DNA from: Streptomyces sp. WAC 01529 | GTDB lineage: Bacteria; Actinomycetota; Actinomycetes; Streptomycetales; Streptomycetaceae | DNA: 64,000 nucleotides | NCBI RefSeq assembly: GCF_003945545.1 | Contig: NZ_CP029617.1 | Location: 2,615,001 to 2,679,000, forward strand | Direction: 5' to 3' | Part shown: piece after piece, positions 16,858-31,374 of the stretch | Numbering within the stretch: the first letter of the stretch is position 1 | How the letters are laid out: the number at the start of each line of letters is the position of its first letter | Notes under the pieces: model-generated | What the model was told of the DNA's origin: nothing | The model's database searches: none | Seen by the model: only the letters and a program-made list of their open reading frames with translations | Made by a program: the position numbers and the translations under genes

Positions 16858-18819
16858 CTACTCCGCCCGCAACACCAGCAACGCCATGTCGTCATCCGGC
16901 GGCCGCTCCGAGAACTCGTGCACCAGCCGCCGGATCCGCTCCGCCACCACCCCCGCGCCGAGCCCCGCACACTCGGCGAGGGCCCGCGCGAGGCCGTCGC
17001 CGTCGTCGAACTGCAGTCGGCCCGAGCGCCGCTCGGTCACCCCGTCGGTGACGCACAGGAGCGTGTCGCCGGTGCGCAGGTCGAAGCTCTCGCTCGTATA
17101 CGTCTCGTCGTCGACGACCCCGAGCAGCATCTGCGGCGTCGCCGCGGCCCGCACCTCCCCCTCGGGCGAGAGAAGCAGCGGCAGCGGATGCCCGGCGCAC
17201 GCGATCGTGCAGCGCACGCCCCCTTCGTACGGAACCAGCTCGCCGTAGAGGAGGGAGAGGAAGCGCGCGGTGGCCCCGTCGGTGGGCACGCCCTGGCCGC
17301 CCGCGACGGCGACGACCGCGGCCGCCGCGTCCGCCGCCTCGGTCGCGTCGTCGAGGAGCAGTTGGTTGAGGCGGTCCAGGACCTCCGCGACCTGGTAGCC
17401 CTCGCGGGCGAGCAGCCGCAGCCAGGGGCGGGCCAGGCCGATGACGACGGCGGCCTCGGGCCCCTTGCCCTGCACGTCACCGAGCGCGAAGCACCAGCGC
17501 CCGGCGCCCGCCTGGAACACGTCGTAGAAGTCGCCGCCGGGCCCGCCCTTGTCCCGCGGCTCGTAGACGAGGCCGCTCTGCACGCCGGGGATCTGGGCGA
17601 CCTTGCTGGGCAGCAGCCCGCGCTGGAGGACCTGGCTGATGTTGGCCTGGCGCTGGTAGCGGCGGGCCGTGCTGACGGCGAGGGCGACGCGGCGGCTGAA
17701 GTCCTCGATGAGGCCGGTGACCTCGTCGGGGAAGCGGAGCAGCCCGGTCCGGCCGATCACCAGCGTGCCGAGGGCGCGGCCGCCCGCGGTCAGGCGGTAC
17801 GCGAGGGCCGTGCCGGACGACTCGCTCGCCGGCCCCTCGCCCGGCCAGGGGACGGGACAGGCGCCCGAGCCCGCCGCTTCGGGCAGCCAGGGCGGGTCCT
17901 TCTCCAGGACGCGGCGCAGCTCCTCCACGCGGTGCTCGCAGGTGTGCCAGACGCGGGCGAGCCGCGCGCCCGGTGCGCCGGGGGCCGCGCGGGCCTGGCC
18001 CTCCGAGGCGTCGTCGAGCCAGACCGCGCACCAGTCGGCGAGCCGCGGCACGAGCAGCTGTCCGGCGAGCGCGGCCACCAGGTCCTCGTCGAACTGCCCG
18101 GCCAGCAGGTCGGAGGCCTCCGCGAGGAAGCTGAGCGCGCCGCGGTTGACCCACTCGGTGTCGTGGGTGACCCGCTTGGGCAGGGGCGCGAGAAGGTCGG
18201 CGGTGCGCGGCCCGCGCTGGGGCGCCTGCTCGCTCACGGACGGCTCGCTGTCGTGGCCGCTCCGGGCGCCCTCGACGGGCAGCCGGGCCCAGACGGTCTT
18301 GGTGCCCGTGCGGTAGGTGATGCCCCAGGACTCGGAGAGGGTCGCCACGAGTTGCAGGCCGCGGCCGTACTCGGGGGTGCCGCTGGGCGGCGGGTGCTGC
18401 TCGCCGCGCACGGCGCGGGAGGGGTGGTGGTCGGAGACCTCGATGACGAGGGTGTCGGTCTCCTCGCCCGGCCCGGCCTCGTCGAGTCTGCACAGCAGTT
18501 CGACGGCGGTGCCCGCGTGCACGACCGCGTTGGTGACCAACTCGCTGACCAGCAGCACCGCGTCGTCGGCGACACGGTCGGTGAGGCCGGCCGCCGCGGG
18601 CACGTCCAGCTCGCACCAGTCGGCGAGGGCGGCGCGCACGAATTGGCGGGCGTCCGCGGGCGACAGGGAGGTGCCGGGCAGGGATGTGCGCACCACCGCC
18701 GGTGGGCGGGGCCGGTCCGGGTCCTTGGCACAGGCACGGAACTCGGTCTCCCGTTGCATCGGACTGGACCCCACTGTGCGGCTCCTGAGCAGTTCGGGCG
18801 AATACGCCTCAGGCGACAC
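16858..18819 (-). CDS. SpoIIE-type phosphatase with anti-sigma-like ATPase domain
   Basis: A 653-residue regulator of the partner-switching type. Residues about 50-185 form an RsbW-like HATPase domain (SELVTNAVVHAG N-box, GRGLQLVATLSESWG). The middle, about 225-400, looks like a GAF sensor domain. The C-terminal 230 residues are a PP2C/SpoIIE phosphatase with GGDFYDVF, GDVQGKGPEAA, CVTDGVTERR and DDDMALLVL supplying the metal ligands. It could both inhibit a sigma factor and dephosphorylate an anti-anti-sigma factor. The mix of domains recalls OsaC of S. coelicolor, and it is divergent from an OsaA-like kinase. The GTG start at 18819 is uncertain; an in-frame ATG at 18759 (MQRETEFRAC) is a good alternative. 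Confidence 0.88.
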   Translation of the reverse strand: MSPEAYSPELLRSRTVGSSPMQRETEFRACAKDPDRPRPPAVVRTSLPGTSLSPADARQFVRAALADWCELDVPAAAGLTDRVADDAVLLVSELVTNAVVHAGTAVELLCRLDEAGPGEETDTLVIEVSDHHPSRAVRGEQHPPPSGTPEYGRGLQLVATLSESWGITYRTGTKTVWARLPVEGARSGHDSEPSVSEQAPQRGPRTADLLAPLPKRVTHDTEWVNRGALSFLAEASDLLAGQFDEDLVAALAGQLLVPRLADWCAVWLDDASEGQARAAPGAPGARLARVWHTCEHRVEELRRVLEKDPPWLPEAAGSGACPVPWPGEGPASESSGTALAYRLTAGGRALGTLVIGRTGLLRFPDEVTGLIEDFSRRVALAVSTARRYQRQANISQVLQRGLLPSKVAQIPGVQSGLVYEPRDKGGPGGDFYDVFQAGAGRWCFALGDVQGKGPEAAVVIGLARPWLRLLAREGYQVAEVLDRLNQLLLDDATEAADAAAAVVAVAGGQGVPTDGATARFLSLLYGELVPYEGGVRCTIACAGHPLPLLLSPEGEVRAAATPQMLLGVVDDETYTSESFDLRTGDTLLCVTDGVTERRSGRLQFDDGDGLARALAECAGLGAGVVAERIRRLVHEFSERPPDDDMALLVLRAE

Positions 18820-18876
18820 CGACAGGGTGACAGACTGGCGGCGCCCATAAGCACCGAGTCACCGAAGTGGGCCGCT

Positions 18877-23133
<4,257 letters not shown>

Positions 23134-23145
23134 GGAACTCCCGAC

Positions 23146-23166
23146 ATGAGCGAACTCCCGACATGA
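23146..23166 (+). CDS. Mini-ORF 1 upstream of response regulator (MSELPT)
   Basis: ATG AGC GAA CTC CCG ACA TGA, a six-residue reading frame 12 bp after the kinase stop. It has the best ribosome-binding site in the junction (GAGGA at 23132-23136, overlapping the kinase stop codon). Its stop overlaps the ATG of the next mini-ORF (ATGA). Whether it is translated is inference. Confidence 0.45.
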   Translation: MSELPT

Positions 23167-23186
23167 GCGCAGAGCCCCTGACATGA
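23163..23186 (+). CDS. Mini-ORF 2 upstream of response regulator (MSAEPLT)
   Basis: A seven-residue frame that starts inside the stop of mini-ORF 1 and whose own TGA overlaps the ATG of the response regulator at 23183. Its sequence is a direct duplication of the first seven codons of the response regulator (ATGAGCGCAGAGCCCCTGAC repeated), so it probably arose by a 20-bp tandem duplication of the true start. Confidence 0.45.
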   Translation: MSAEPLT

Positions 23187-23761
23187 GCGCAGAGCCCCTG
23201 ACCGATCACCGAGCGAGCATCCTCCTTGTCGACGACATGGAGGACAACCTGCTGGCCCTCGAAGCCGTCCTCGCCTCCCTGAACGAGCCGCTGGTGCGGG
23301 CCCGTTCAGGGGAGGAGGCGATGAAGGCGCTCCTGCGCCAGCGCTTCGCCCTCATCCTCCTGGACGTGCGGATGCCGGGCATGGACGGCTTCGAGACCGC
23401 CGCGAACATCAAACGCCTCGACCAGACCAAGGACGTGCCCATCATCTTCCTGACGGGCACCGACCACGACGCCGGCTACGCCTTCCGCGGCTACGCGACG
23501 GGCGCCGCGGACTTCCTCACCAAGCCGTTCGACCCCTGGGTGCTGCGCGCCAAGGTCATGGTCTTCCTGGAACTGCACCGCAAGAACCGGCAGCTGGAGC
23601 GGGTACTGGCCCGCGAGCAGCTCCACTTCGACGAGCTGGCCGCGCGCCTGTCCGCGATCGAGACCCAGATGGCGGCGAGCAGCCTCGACGACGTGGTGGA
23701 GCTGCGCCACCACGTCACGCACATGGAGGAACTGGTGCGGGAGATGCGCCGCTGCCGCTAG
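23183..23761 (+). CDS. Response regulator with coiled-coil output (OsaB-like)
   Basis: A 192-residue response regulator. The receiver domain (about 12-130) has the acidic pair in LLVDDME, phospho-acceptor D61 (LILLDVRMPGMDG), the switch Thr/Ser region IIFLTGTD and K114 (LTKPFD). Instead of a DNA-binding domain, the C-terminal 60 residues are a predicted coiled coil (LERVLAREQLHFDELAARL, then LRHHVTHMEELVREM). This matches what I recall of S. coelicolor OsaB, the partner of OsaA, so it probably works by protein-protein contact. The start is the third ATG in a duplicated series; it has no good ribosome-binding site of its own and its ATG overlaps the stop of a mini-ORF, suggesting translational coupling to the kinase. 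Confidence 0.88.
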   Translation: MSAEPLTDHRASILLVDDMEDNLLALEAVLASLNEPLVRARSGEEAMKALLRQRFALILLDVRMPGMDGFETAANIKRLDQTKDVPIIFLTGTDHDAGYAFRGYATGAADFLTKPFDPWVLRAKVMVFLELHRKNRQLERVLAREQLHFDELAARLSAIETQMAASSLDDVVELRHHVTHMEELVREMRRCR

Positions 23762-23806
23762 GGCGCGTCCTCAGGATGCGCCGCTGCCGCTGTGGCGCGG
23801 CCTCAG
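23743..23806. repeat. 32-bp duplication of the response-regulator 3' end
   Basis: The 32 bp that include the last codons and stop of the response regulator (from GATGCGCCGCTGCCGCTAGG at 23743) are repeated with few changes from 23775 (GATGCGCCGCTGCCGCTGTG). The second copy has lost the stop and is noncoding. Confidence 0.85.
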
Positions 23807-23887
23807 GCCTCGCGCGAACCCGCGTACGTCCTCAGGCCTCGCGCGAACCCGCGTACGTCCTCAGGCCTCGCGCGAACCCGCGTACAT
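23801..23887. repeat. 29-bp triplication of the fadD 3' end
   Basis: Three tandem 29-bp copies (CCTCAGGCCTCGCGCGAACC plus CGCGTACGT) start at 23801, 23830 and 23859. The third encodes the last codons and stop of fadD (minus strand, ending YAGSREA). The other two are downstream copies of that gene end, so each would also spell the same C-terminus and stop. Confidence 0.92.
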
Positions 23888-25750
23888 CTCGTCGATCAGG
23901 TGCTTGTACTCCCGTTCGACGACCGGGCGCTTCAGCTTCAGGCTCGGCGTCAGCTCGCCGTGCTCGACGTCCAGGTCGCGCGGCAGGAGGCGGAACTTCT
24001 TGATGGTCTGCCAGCGCTGGAGGCCTTCGTTGAGCTGCTTCACATAGCCCTCGATCAGCTCCACCGTGGCGGGCGCGGCGACGACCTCGGCGTACGACTT
24101 GCCGCCCAGGTCGTGCTCCTGTGCCCAGGCCAGGATCGCGGGCTCGTCCAGCGAGATCAGCGCGGTGCAGAAGTTCTTGTCGGCGCCGTGCACCAGGATG
24201 TTGGAGACGTACGGGCACACGGCCTTGAACTGGCCCTCTACCTCGGCGGGCGCGATGTACTTGCCGCCGGACGTCTTGATGAGGTCCTTCTTGCGGTCGG
24301 TGATCCGCAGATAGCCGTCGACGGACAGCTCGCCGATGTCCCCGGTGTGGAACCACCCGTCGGACTCCAGGACCTCGGCCGTCTTCTCCGGCAGGCCGTG
24401 GTAGCCCTCCATGATGCCGGGGCCGCGCAGCAGGATCTCGCCGTCGTCGGCGATGCGGACCTCGGTGCCGGGCAGCGGCTTGCCGACGGTGCCGGTGCGG
24501 TAGGCCTCGCCGGGGTTGACGAAGGAGGCGGCGGAGGACTCGGTGAGGCCGTAGCCCTCCAGGATGTGGATGCCGGCGCCCGCGAAGAAGTACCCGATGT
24601 CGGGGGCGAGGGCGGCCGATCCGGAGACGGCGGCGCGCAGCCGCCCGCCGAAGGCCTCGCGCAGCTTGGAGTAGACGAGCGAGTCGGCGACCTTGTGCTT
24701 GGCGCGCAGCCCGAAGGGCACCGAGGCGTTGCCGGTCCTGCGGAAGTTGTCCTGGCTGACCTTCGCGTACTCGCGGGCGACCTCGGCGGCCCACAGGAAG
24801 ATCTTGTACTTGGCCCCGCCGCCGGCCCGGGCCTTGGCGGCGACGCCGTTGTAGACCTTCTCGAAGATGCGGGGCACGGAGGCCATGTACGTCGGCTGCA
24901 CCACCGGCAGATTCTCGATGATCTTGTCCACGCGGCCGTCGACGGCGGTGACGTGCCCCAGCTCGATCTGCCCGGAGGTCAGCACCTTGCCGAAGACGTG
25001 TGCGAGCGGCAGCCACAGGTACTGCACGTCGTCGGGGCCGAGCAGGCCGGTCGCCGCGATGGCCTTCGCCATGTACGACCAGTTGTCCTGTGGCAGGCGC
25101 ACGCCCTTGGGGCGGCCCGTGGTGCCGGAGGTGTAGATGATCGTGGCGAGCTGGTCCTTGGTGATCGCCGCGATCCGGTCCTTGACGGCCTCGGGGCTCT
25201 TCTCCAGGTGGGCGGTGCCCAGGGCCTCCAGGTCGGCGAGGGTGAGCACCCAGCCTTCGGGGTCGCCCTCGGCGGCGCTCACGCCCTCGGCGTCGATCAC
25301 CACGACGTGCCGCAGCTCGGGCAGCTCGGTCCGCTTCGCGCGCGCCTTGGCGAGCTGGGCCGCGTCCTCGGCGATCAGCACCCGGCTGTCGGAGTCGGCG
25401 AGGATGTACGCGGACTCCTCGGCGTTGGTCGACGGGTAGACGGTCGTGGTGGCCGCGCCCGCGCACATGATGCCGAGGTCGGCCAGGATCCACTCGACCC
25501 GTGTGGAGGAGGCGAGGGCGACCCGGTCCTCCGGGCTGAGACCCAGCTCGATGAGGCCGGCGGCGATGGCGTAGACGCGGTCGGCCGCCTGCGACCAGCT
25601 GAGCGCCTTCCAGTCGTCGGGGCCCGCGCCGGACGGGGCCGGGACCGGGTAGCGGTAGGCCTCGGCGTCCGGCGTGGCCGCCACGCGCTCCAGGAAGAGA
25701 TGCGCCACCGAGGGCGGACGGTTCTCGATCAAGGTCTGTGTGTCGCTCAC
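23861..25750 (-). CDS. fadD: Long-chain fatty acid-CoA ligase
   Basis: A 629-residue AMP-forming acyl-CoA synthetase that activates long-chain fatty acids for beta-oxidation or lipid synthesis. The P-loop-like motif YTSGTTGRPKG is at about 206-216; VSGSAALAPDIGYFF and GYGLTESSA follow, then TGDIGELSVDGYLRITDRKK with the hinge Asp and Arg, and the C-terminal lid with SGGKYIAPAEVE. The frame is open to 25768, but GGAGGA at 25757-25762 sits 6 nt before the GTG at 25750, giving MSDTQTLIENRPP, so that start is chosen. It converges on the response regulator; its 3' end has been triplicated in the gap. An imperfect palindrome in the upstream region could be a TetR-type operator. Confidence 0.92.
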   Translation of the reverse strand: MSDTQTLIENRPPSVAHLFLERVAATPDAEAYRYPVPAPSGAGPDDWKALSWSQAADRVYAIAAGLIELGLSPEDRVALASSTRVEWILADLGIMCAGAATTTVYPSTNAEESAYILADSDSRVLIAEDAAQLAKARAKRTELPELRHVVVIDAEGVSAAEGDPEGWVLTLADLEALGTAHLEKSPEAVKDRIAAITKDQLATIIYTSGTTGRPKGVRLPQDNWSYMAKAIAATGLLGPDDVQYLWLPLAHVFGKVLTSGQIELGHVTAVDGRVDKIIENLPVVQPTYMASVPRIFEKVYNGVAAKARAGGGAKYKIFLWAAEVAREYAKVSQDNFRRTGNASVPFGLRAKHKVADSLVYSKLREAFGGRLRAAVSGSAALAPDIGYFFAGAGIHILEGYGLTESSAASFVNPGEAYRTGTVGKPLPGTEVRIADDGEILLRGPGIMEGYHGLPEKTAEVLESDGWFHTGDIGELSVDGYLRITDRKKDLIKTSGGKYIAPAEVEGQFKAVCPYVSNILVHGADKNFCTALISLDEPAILAWAQEHDLGGKSYAEVVAAPATVELIEGYVKQLNEGLQRWQTIKKFRLLPRDLDVEHGELTPSLKLKRPVVEREYKHLIDEMYAGSREA

Positions 25751-25843
25751 GACATCCTCCGGGCCCACGACGGTGCGGCGATCTGGCTGGCGGCGGCTCT
25801 GCTTCTTATCTCTGCTGCTGCCCTGTCGGCCACTTGTTTAACT

Positions 25844-25866
25844 TGCGAGTAACCTGCGAGTGGAGA
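25844..25866. promoter_or_regulatory. Possible operator upstream of fadD
   Basis: Upstream of fadD the sequence TTAACTTGCGAGTAACCTGC, then GAGTGG, contains the direct repeat TGCGAGT twice and the imperfect palindrome TAACTTGCGAGTAA. It is AT-richer than its surroundings and about 100 bp from the start. TetR-type regulators of fatty-acid genes bind sites of this size, but I cannot name one; this is a weak call. Confidence 0.25.
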
Positions 25867-25954
25867 TCAGAGTAGAGCGCCGACGCCCGACGCGTAAGGG
25901 GCAGCTGCCTCTCACTTCCTCCGGACCCCGAAATCCCCCGGACGCTCATACGAA

Positions 25955-25985
25955 CGGGCCCGGCGCGTCGTACACACCGGGCCCG
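25955..25985 (-). terminator. Hairpin after lepA
   Basis: A perfect 9-bp stem, CGGGCCCGG (25955-25963) with CCGGGCCCG (25977-25985), and a 13-nt loop, 49 bp downstream of the lepA stop in the direction of transcription. No U-run follows, as is usual for Streptomyces terminators. Confidence 0.65.
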
Positions 25986-26034
25986 CGTGGCAGCGGCGGA
26001 ACCGCGGCCGGGGAGGCTACTCCTTCACGGAGAG

Positions 26035-27906
<1,872 letters not shown>

Positions 27907-28123
27907 GCAGGGTCCTGTCTCTTGAGGCGCCTGTAGCCTCGGGTCGGATCTATACGTAGCTTCCATCGTCCCATGGGTGGCGCACTGCGCTCGGTTTGGG
28001 CCGGTCCGACAGCGGCTGGTACCGTGGGCAGCTGTGTCTCGTAGCCCTCTCAAGCGTCGAGGCGCGTGTCATAACACTCATCTGCAGTACCTCTGCAGTA
28101 CCTGAACCTGAAAAGGCTCTTTC

Positions 28124-28390
28124 GTGGCGAACATCAAGTCCCAGATCAAGCGGATCAAGACCAACGAGAAGGCGCGTCAGCGCAACAAGGCGGTCAAGTC
28201 TTCGCTGAAGACCGCGATCCGCAAGGCCCGCGAGGCCGTTGCCGCCGGTGACACCCAGAAGGCCGCCGAGCTCACGCGTGAGGCCACGCGCCAGCTCGAC
28301 AAGGCCGTCTCCAAGGGCGTCATCCACAAGAACCAGGCCGCCAACAAGAAGTCGGCGCTTGCGACGAAGGCCGCGTCCCTCAAGGGCTGA
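28124..28390 (+). CDS. rpsT: 30S ribosomal protein S20
   Basis: An 88-residue basic protein, S20, which binds 16S rRNA in the small subunit body. It begins [20 protein letters not shown] after a GTG start at 28124 and is entirely Lys/Arg/Ala-rich helix, with the typical [15 protein letters not shown] segment. The start is preceded by AAAAGG at 8 nt. Upstream, CTGCAGTACCT is directly repeated at 28082-28103. It is divergent from lepA, the usual arrangement in Actinobacteria, and monocistronic, with a strong hairpin downstream. Confidence 0.97.
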   Translation: MANIKSQIKRIKTNEKARQRNKAVKSSLKTAIRKAREAVAAGDTQKAAELTREATRQLDKAVSKGVIHKNQAANKKSALATKAASLKG

Positions 28391-28518
28391 AGCCTCTGCC
28401 CCGGCTAGTGCGTCTCGTACGCCCAGTACGCCGGGGAGCTGATCAATCCTCCCGCGAGGGTAATTCGAGCCCTCTACCTCGAATCGCGGACAGACCCCGC
28501 AGTACGCCACGCTGCGCC

Positions 28519-28546
28519 AACGCCCCCGGCCCACTCCGGGGGCGTT
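28519..28546 (+). terminator. Terminator after rpsT
   Basis: An 11-bp perfect stem AACGCCCCCGG (28519-28529) with CCGGGGGCGTT (28536-28546) and a 6-nt loop, followed by GCTGTGTC. It lies 129 bp beyond the rpsT stop. Confidence 0.8.
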
Positions 28547-28556
28547 GCTGTGTCCC

Positions 28557-28880
28557 GGGTGCCGGGGTGGTGGGGGCGCAGGGGGCGCCCCGTCGGGGCT
28601 GGTGGCGGGCGCGAAAGCGCCCCGTCAGGGGCGCGGGGAACGGCGCGAGCAACCACGTCCGACCCGCAGGAGACCGGGGCAGCTGGGCCCCGCCAAGGGC
28701 GCGGGGCGGCTCGGAAGGGCCCCGTAAGGGGCGCGGGGAACGGCGCGACCAGCCACAACCAACCCGCAGGGAACCGGGGCAGCTGGGCCCCGCAAGGGGC
28801 GCGGAACGGCGCGGGAGGCCCGTAAGGGGCGCGGGGAACGGCCCGACAGCCACGCCCGCCCCGCAGGGAACCGGTGCCGA
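28557..28880. repeat. Cluster of dispersed Streptomyces-type palindromic repeats
   Basis: After the rpsT terminator the gap towards holA is filled by copies of the element also seen near 10.2-10.4 kb: at about 28618-28680, 28719-28782, a shortened copy at 28785-28815 and another at 28827-28880. Consensus: GCCCCGTAAGGGGCGCGGGG, then AACGGCGCGACCAGCCAC, then CAACCCGCAGGGAACC. Long open frames through it are artefacts of base composition. No gene is supported between 28391 and 28943. Confidence 0.82.
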
Positions 28881-28943
28881 GACCGAGACACAGGCGCCCC
28901 GCCAGAGCCCGCACAAAAAGAATCCGCCCACCCCAGCGGAGCG

Positions 28944-29927
28944 CTACCGTCGGGCCCGCGCAGCCCGCGCAACCGCCACGACCGCCTTCTCCAACGCGTA
29001 CTCGGGATCGTCGCCGCCCCCCTTGACCCCCGCGTCGGCCGCCGCGACAGCGGCAATCGCCGCCGCCACCCCATCCGGGGTCCACCCCCGCATCTGCTGC
29101 CGCACCCGATCGATCTTCCAGGGCGGCATACCCAGCTCCCGAGCGAGGTCGGCCGGACGCCCGCCCCGCGCGGAGGAGAGCTTGCCGATGGCCCGCACAC
29201 CCTGCGCGAGAGCGCTGGTGATCATGACAGGGGCGACCCCGGTCGAAAGCGACCAGCGCAACGCCTCGAGCGCCTCCGCGGCCCGCCCCTCCACCGCCCG
29301 GTCGGCGACCGTGAAGCTGGAGGCCTCCGCCCGCCCCGTGTAGTACCGCCCGACGACCGCCTCGTCGATCGTGCCCTCGACGTCCGCCGCCAGCTGCGAC
29401 ACCGCGGAGGCCAGCTCACGCAGATCGCTGCCGATCGAGTCGACCAGGGCCTGACACGCCTCGGAGGTCGCCGAACGCCCCAGGACCCGGAACTCACCGC
29501 GCACGAACGACAGCCGGTCCGCGGGCTTCGTCATCTTGGGGCAGGCGACCTCACGCGCACCCGCCTTGCGCGCGGCGTCGAGCAGGCCCTTGCCCTTGGC
29601 GCCGCCCGCGTGCAGCAGGACGAGGGTGATCTCCTCGGCGGGCGACCCGAGATACCCCTTCACGTCCTTGATCGTGTCGGCCGACAGATCCTGCGCGTTC
29701 CGCACGACGACGACCTTGCGCTCGGCGAAGAGCGAGGGGCTGGTCAGCTCGGCGAGCGTGCCGGGCTGCAACTGCTCGGGGGCGAGGTCACGCACGTCCG
29801 TGTCCGCGTCGGCGGCGCGGGCGGCCGCCACCACCTCCTGCACGGCACGGTCGAGGAGCAGATCCTCCTGCCCCACGGCGAGCGTGAGGGGAGCGAGCGG
29901 GTCGTCGTGAGCTGTCTTCCTGGCCAT
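28944..29927 (-). CDS. holA: DNA polymerase III subunit delta
   Basis: A 327-residue clamp-loader subunit that opens the sliding clamp. The N-terminal domain carries PLTLAVGQEDLLLDRAV, the middle SLFAERKVVVVRNAQD and ITLVLLHAGGAKGKGLLDA, and the C-terminal collar helices include DLRELASAVSQLAAD and MPPWKIDRVRQQMRGW, all typical of actinobacterial HolA. The frame runs open to 29999, but the ATG at 29927 (MARKTAHDDP) fits the family and avoids overlap with the divergent small gene at 29982. No clear ribosome-binding site is visible. The tail is Ala/Arg-rich. Confidence 0.92.
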   Translation of the reverse strand: MARKTAHDDPLAPLTLAVGQEDLLLDRAVQEVVAAARAADADTDVRDLAPEQLQPGTLAELTSPSLFAERKVVVVRNAQDLSADTIKDVKGYLGSPAEEITLVLLHAGGAKGKGLLDAARKAGAREVACPKMTKPADRLSFVRGEFRVLGRSATSEACQALVDSIGSDLRELASAVSQLAADVEGTIDEAVVGRYYTGRAEASSFTVADRAVEGRAAEALEALRWSLSTGVAPVMITSALAQGVRAIGKLSSARGGRPADLARELGMPPWKIDRVRQQMRGWTPDGVAAAIAAVAAADAGVKGGGDDPEYALEKAVVAVARAARARR

Positions 29928-29981
29928 CGCGGTCAAGCATCCCACGCGCCACTGACAGAACCCATATCGGAGAATGGGCAC

Positions 29982-30227
29982 GTGACCGACGTACGACATG
30001 TCCTGGTGCTGCCCGACCGCGATGCCGCGGAGGAGGTCGCCGAAGAACTCCCCGACCGTTTCGGCGTCGCCGAGGAACCCCAGCTCGTCCGTGACGCGCT
30101 GGCCGGTGAGGACGACGCCGAGGACGCCCAGTGGCTGGTCGTGGTCGAGGACCCCGAGTCCCGCCTGGACCCCGCCGCGCTCGACGAACTGGCCGCCGCG
30201 TACGAGGGCTGGCTGGAGGTCCCCTGA
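29982..30227 (+). CDS. Small acidic conserved protein, unknown function
   Basis: An 81-residue acidic protein starting at GTG 29982, with GGAG at 29969-29972 as ribosome-binding site. It begins TDVRHVLVLPDRDAAEEVAE and ends DELAAAYEGWLEVP; about a quarter of the residues are Asp or Glu. The pattern is a short strand-helix-strand module (VLVLPD at the start, WLVVVEDPE in the middle), and it has no signal peptide, membrane segment or metal motif. It is divergent from holA with only 54 bp between starts. I believe it is conserved in Streptomyces at this site, but no function is known to me. Confidence 0.75.
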   Translation: MTDVRHVLVLPDRDAAEEVAEELPDRFGVAEEPQLVRDALAGEDDAEDAQWLVVVEDPESRLDPAALDELAAAYEGWLEVP

Positions 30228-30311
30228 GGCGCCCCCGGCGTCAGCCCGGCCCCGGACCCGGCGTCGGCCCCCGGGGCCAGGTCGGGGCGCCAGGGGCCGC
30301 CGCCCCGCGCC

Positions 30312-31202
30312 TCAGCTCTTGGGGACGACCTGGATGTCGAGGTCGATCGTGATGCTGTGCCCGACGGCCGCGATACCGCGCGCCAGCATCGTCTGCCAGC
30401 TGATCGTGAAGTCGTCGCGATGCAGCTCGGTGGTGGCGCGGCAGGCCACGCGGGTCTCGCCCTCCAGCCCCTGCCCCACCCCGAGGTACTCCGTGTCCAA
30501 CGTGACCGTGCGCGTCACCCCGTGCAGCGTCAGCCCACCGGATATCGCCCAGCGACTGCCGCCCTTGTGCACGAAACGGTCGCTGTAGAACTCCATCGTC
30601 GGGAACCGCCCCACGTCGAGGAAGTCACCGGAGCGCAGGTGGTCGTCGCGCATCTGCACCCCCGTGTCGATGGAGGCCGCGTCGATGACGACATGCATCG
30701 CGGAATCCCGCATCCGCTCCCCCATCCGGATGGCTCCCGCGAAGCTGTTGAACCGGCCGTGGATCCTGGCCAGCCCGATGTGCCGCGCGGTGAAACCGAC
30801 CGACGAGTGCAGGGGGTCGATCTCCCAGTCACCGGCCTCGGGAAGCGCCGGGGGCTGGGCGATCTGGAGCGTCACATCGCCGAGCGAGGCATGCGCCTCC
30901 TGACCGACCGTGGCGCTCGCCCGGTACGGGGTGAACCCTTCCGCCGAGACCATGAGCCGGTAGTCCCCCGCCGGAACGGTGGTGACGAACGACCCATAGG
31001 GATCCGTCCCCCCGCCGACCACCTTGCGGCCCGTCGCGTCACTGACGGCGAACTCCGCGTTCCGCACGGGTTCGTTGACGGGGTCCAGCACCCGGCAGCT
31101 GAGCACCCCCGCGTTCGGCGGAACCCTGAACGCCGACATGGGTCCCGTCCGTCCCACCCGATTCGTACGGTTTCCCAGCCAACGGCCGATCACGCGCGAC
31201 AC
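30312..31202 (-). CDS. YceI family protein with N-terminal carboxypeptidase-regulatory-like domain
   Basis: A two-domain protein of about 296 residues. The first part (about 25-105) is an Ig-like carboxypeptidase-regulatory-type domain (VLSCRVLDPVNEPVRNAEF, GSFVTTVPAGDYRLMVSAEG). The second (about 115-296) is a YceI lipocalin-like barrel (WEIDPLHSSVGFTARHIGLA, FLDVGRFPTMEFYSDRF, GGLTLHGVTRTVTL) that binds isoprenoid or other lipids in relatives. No signal peptide is seen, so it is probably cytoplasmic, unlike E. coli YceI. The GTG at 31202 has AAGGA about 10 nt upstream; the ATG at 31139 (MSAFRVPPNAG) is an alternative start. It converges with the small gene at 29982-30227. Confidence 0.85.
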   Translation of the reverse strand: MSRVIGRWLGNRTNRVGRTGPMSAFRVPPNAGVLSCRVLDPVNEPVRNAEFAVSDATGRKVVGGGTDPYGSFVTTVPAGDYRLMVSAEGFTPYRASATVGQEAHASLGDVTLQIAQPPALPEAGDWEIDPLHSSVGFTARHIGLARIHGRFNSFAGAIRMGERMRDSAMHVVIDAASIDTGVQMRDDHLRSGDFLDVGRFPTMEFYSDRFVHKGGSRWAISGGLTLHGVTRTVTLDTEYLGVGQGLEGETRVACRATTELHRDDFTISWQTMLARGIAAVGHSITIDLDIQVVPKS

Positions 31203-31374
31203 ACCCCCGCGTTCCTTGACAACACTGCATACTGCGACGAAGACGCATTCGATCACCGTTGCGGCATTCGATGCAACACGGCCGCACATCGCGGGAATGC
31301 TGACGATGCGCTGGAAGTGTCGCGAGTAGCCCGAATTGATCGCCTGGCTGACCGTCGCGGGCCCTCAGCTCCCC

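Noticed and set aside
16552..18876. N-terminal extension of the hybrid kinase frame by about 775 codons
   Set aside because: The frame stays open only because it mirrors the SpoIIE-type phosphatase on the other strand; the kinase start at 18877 fits its domain layout.
28408..29343. Open frames on both strands between rpsT and holA
   Set aside because: They consist of the dispersed palindromic repeats and holA antisense; the translations are Arg/Gly/Ala repeats.
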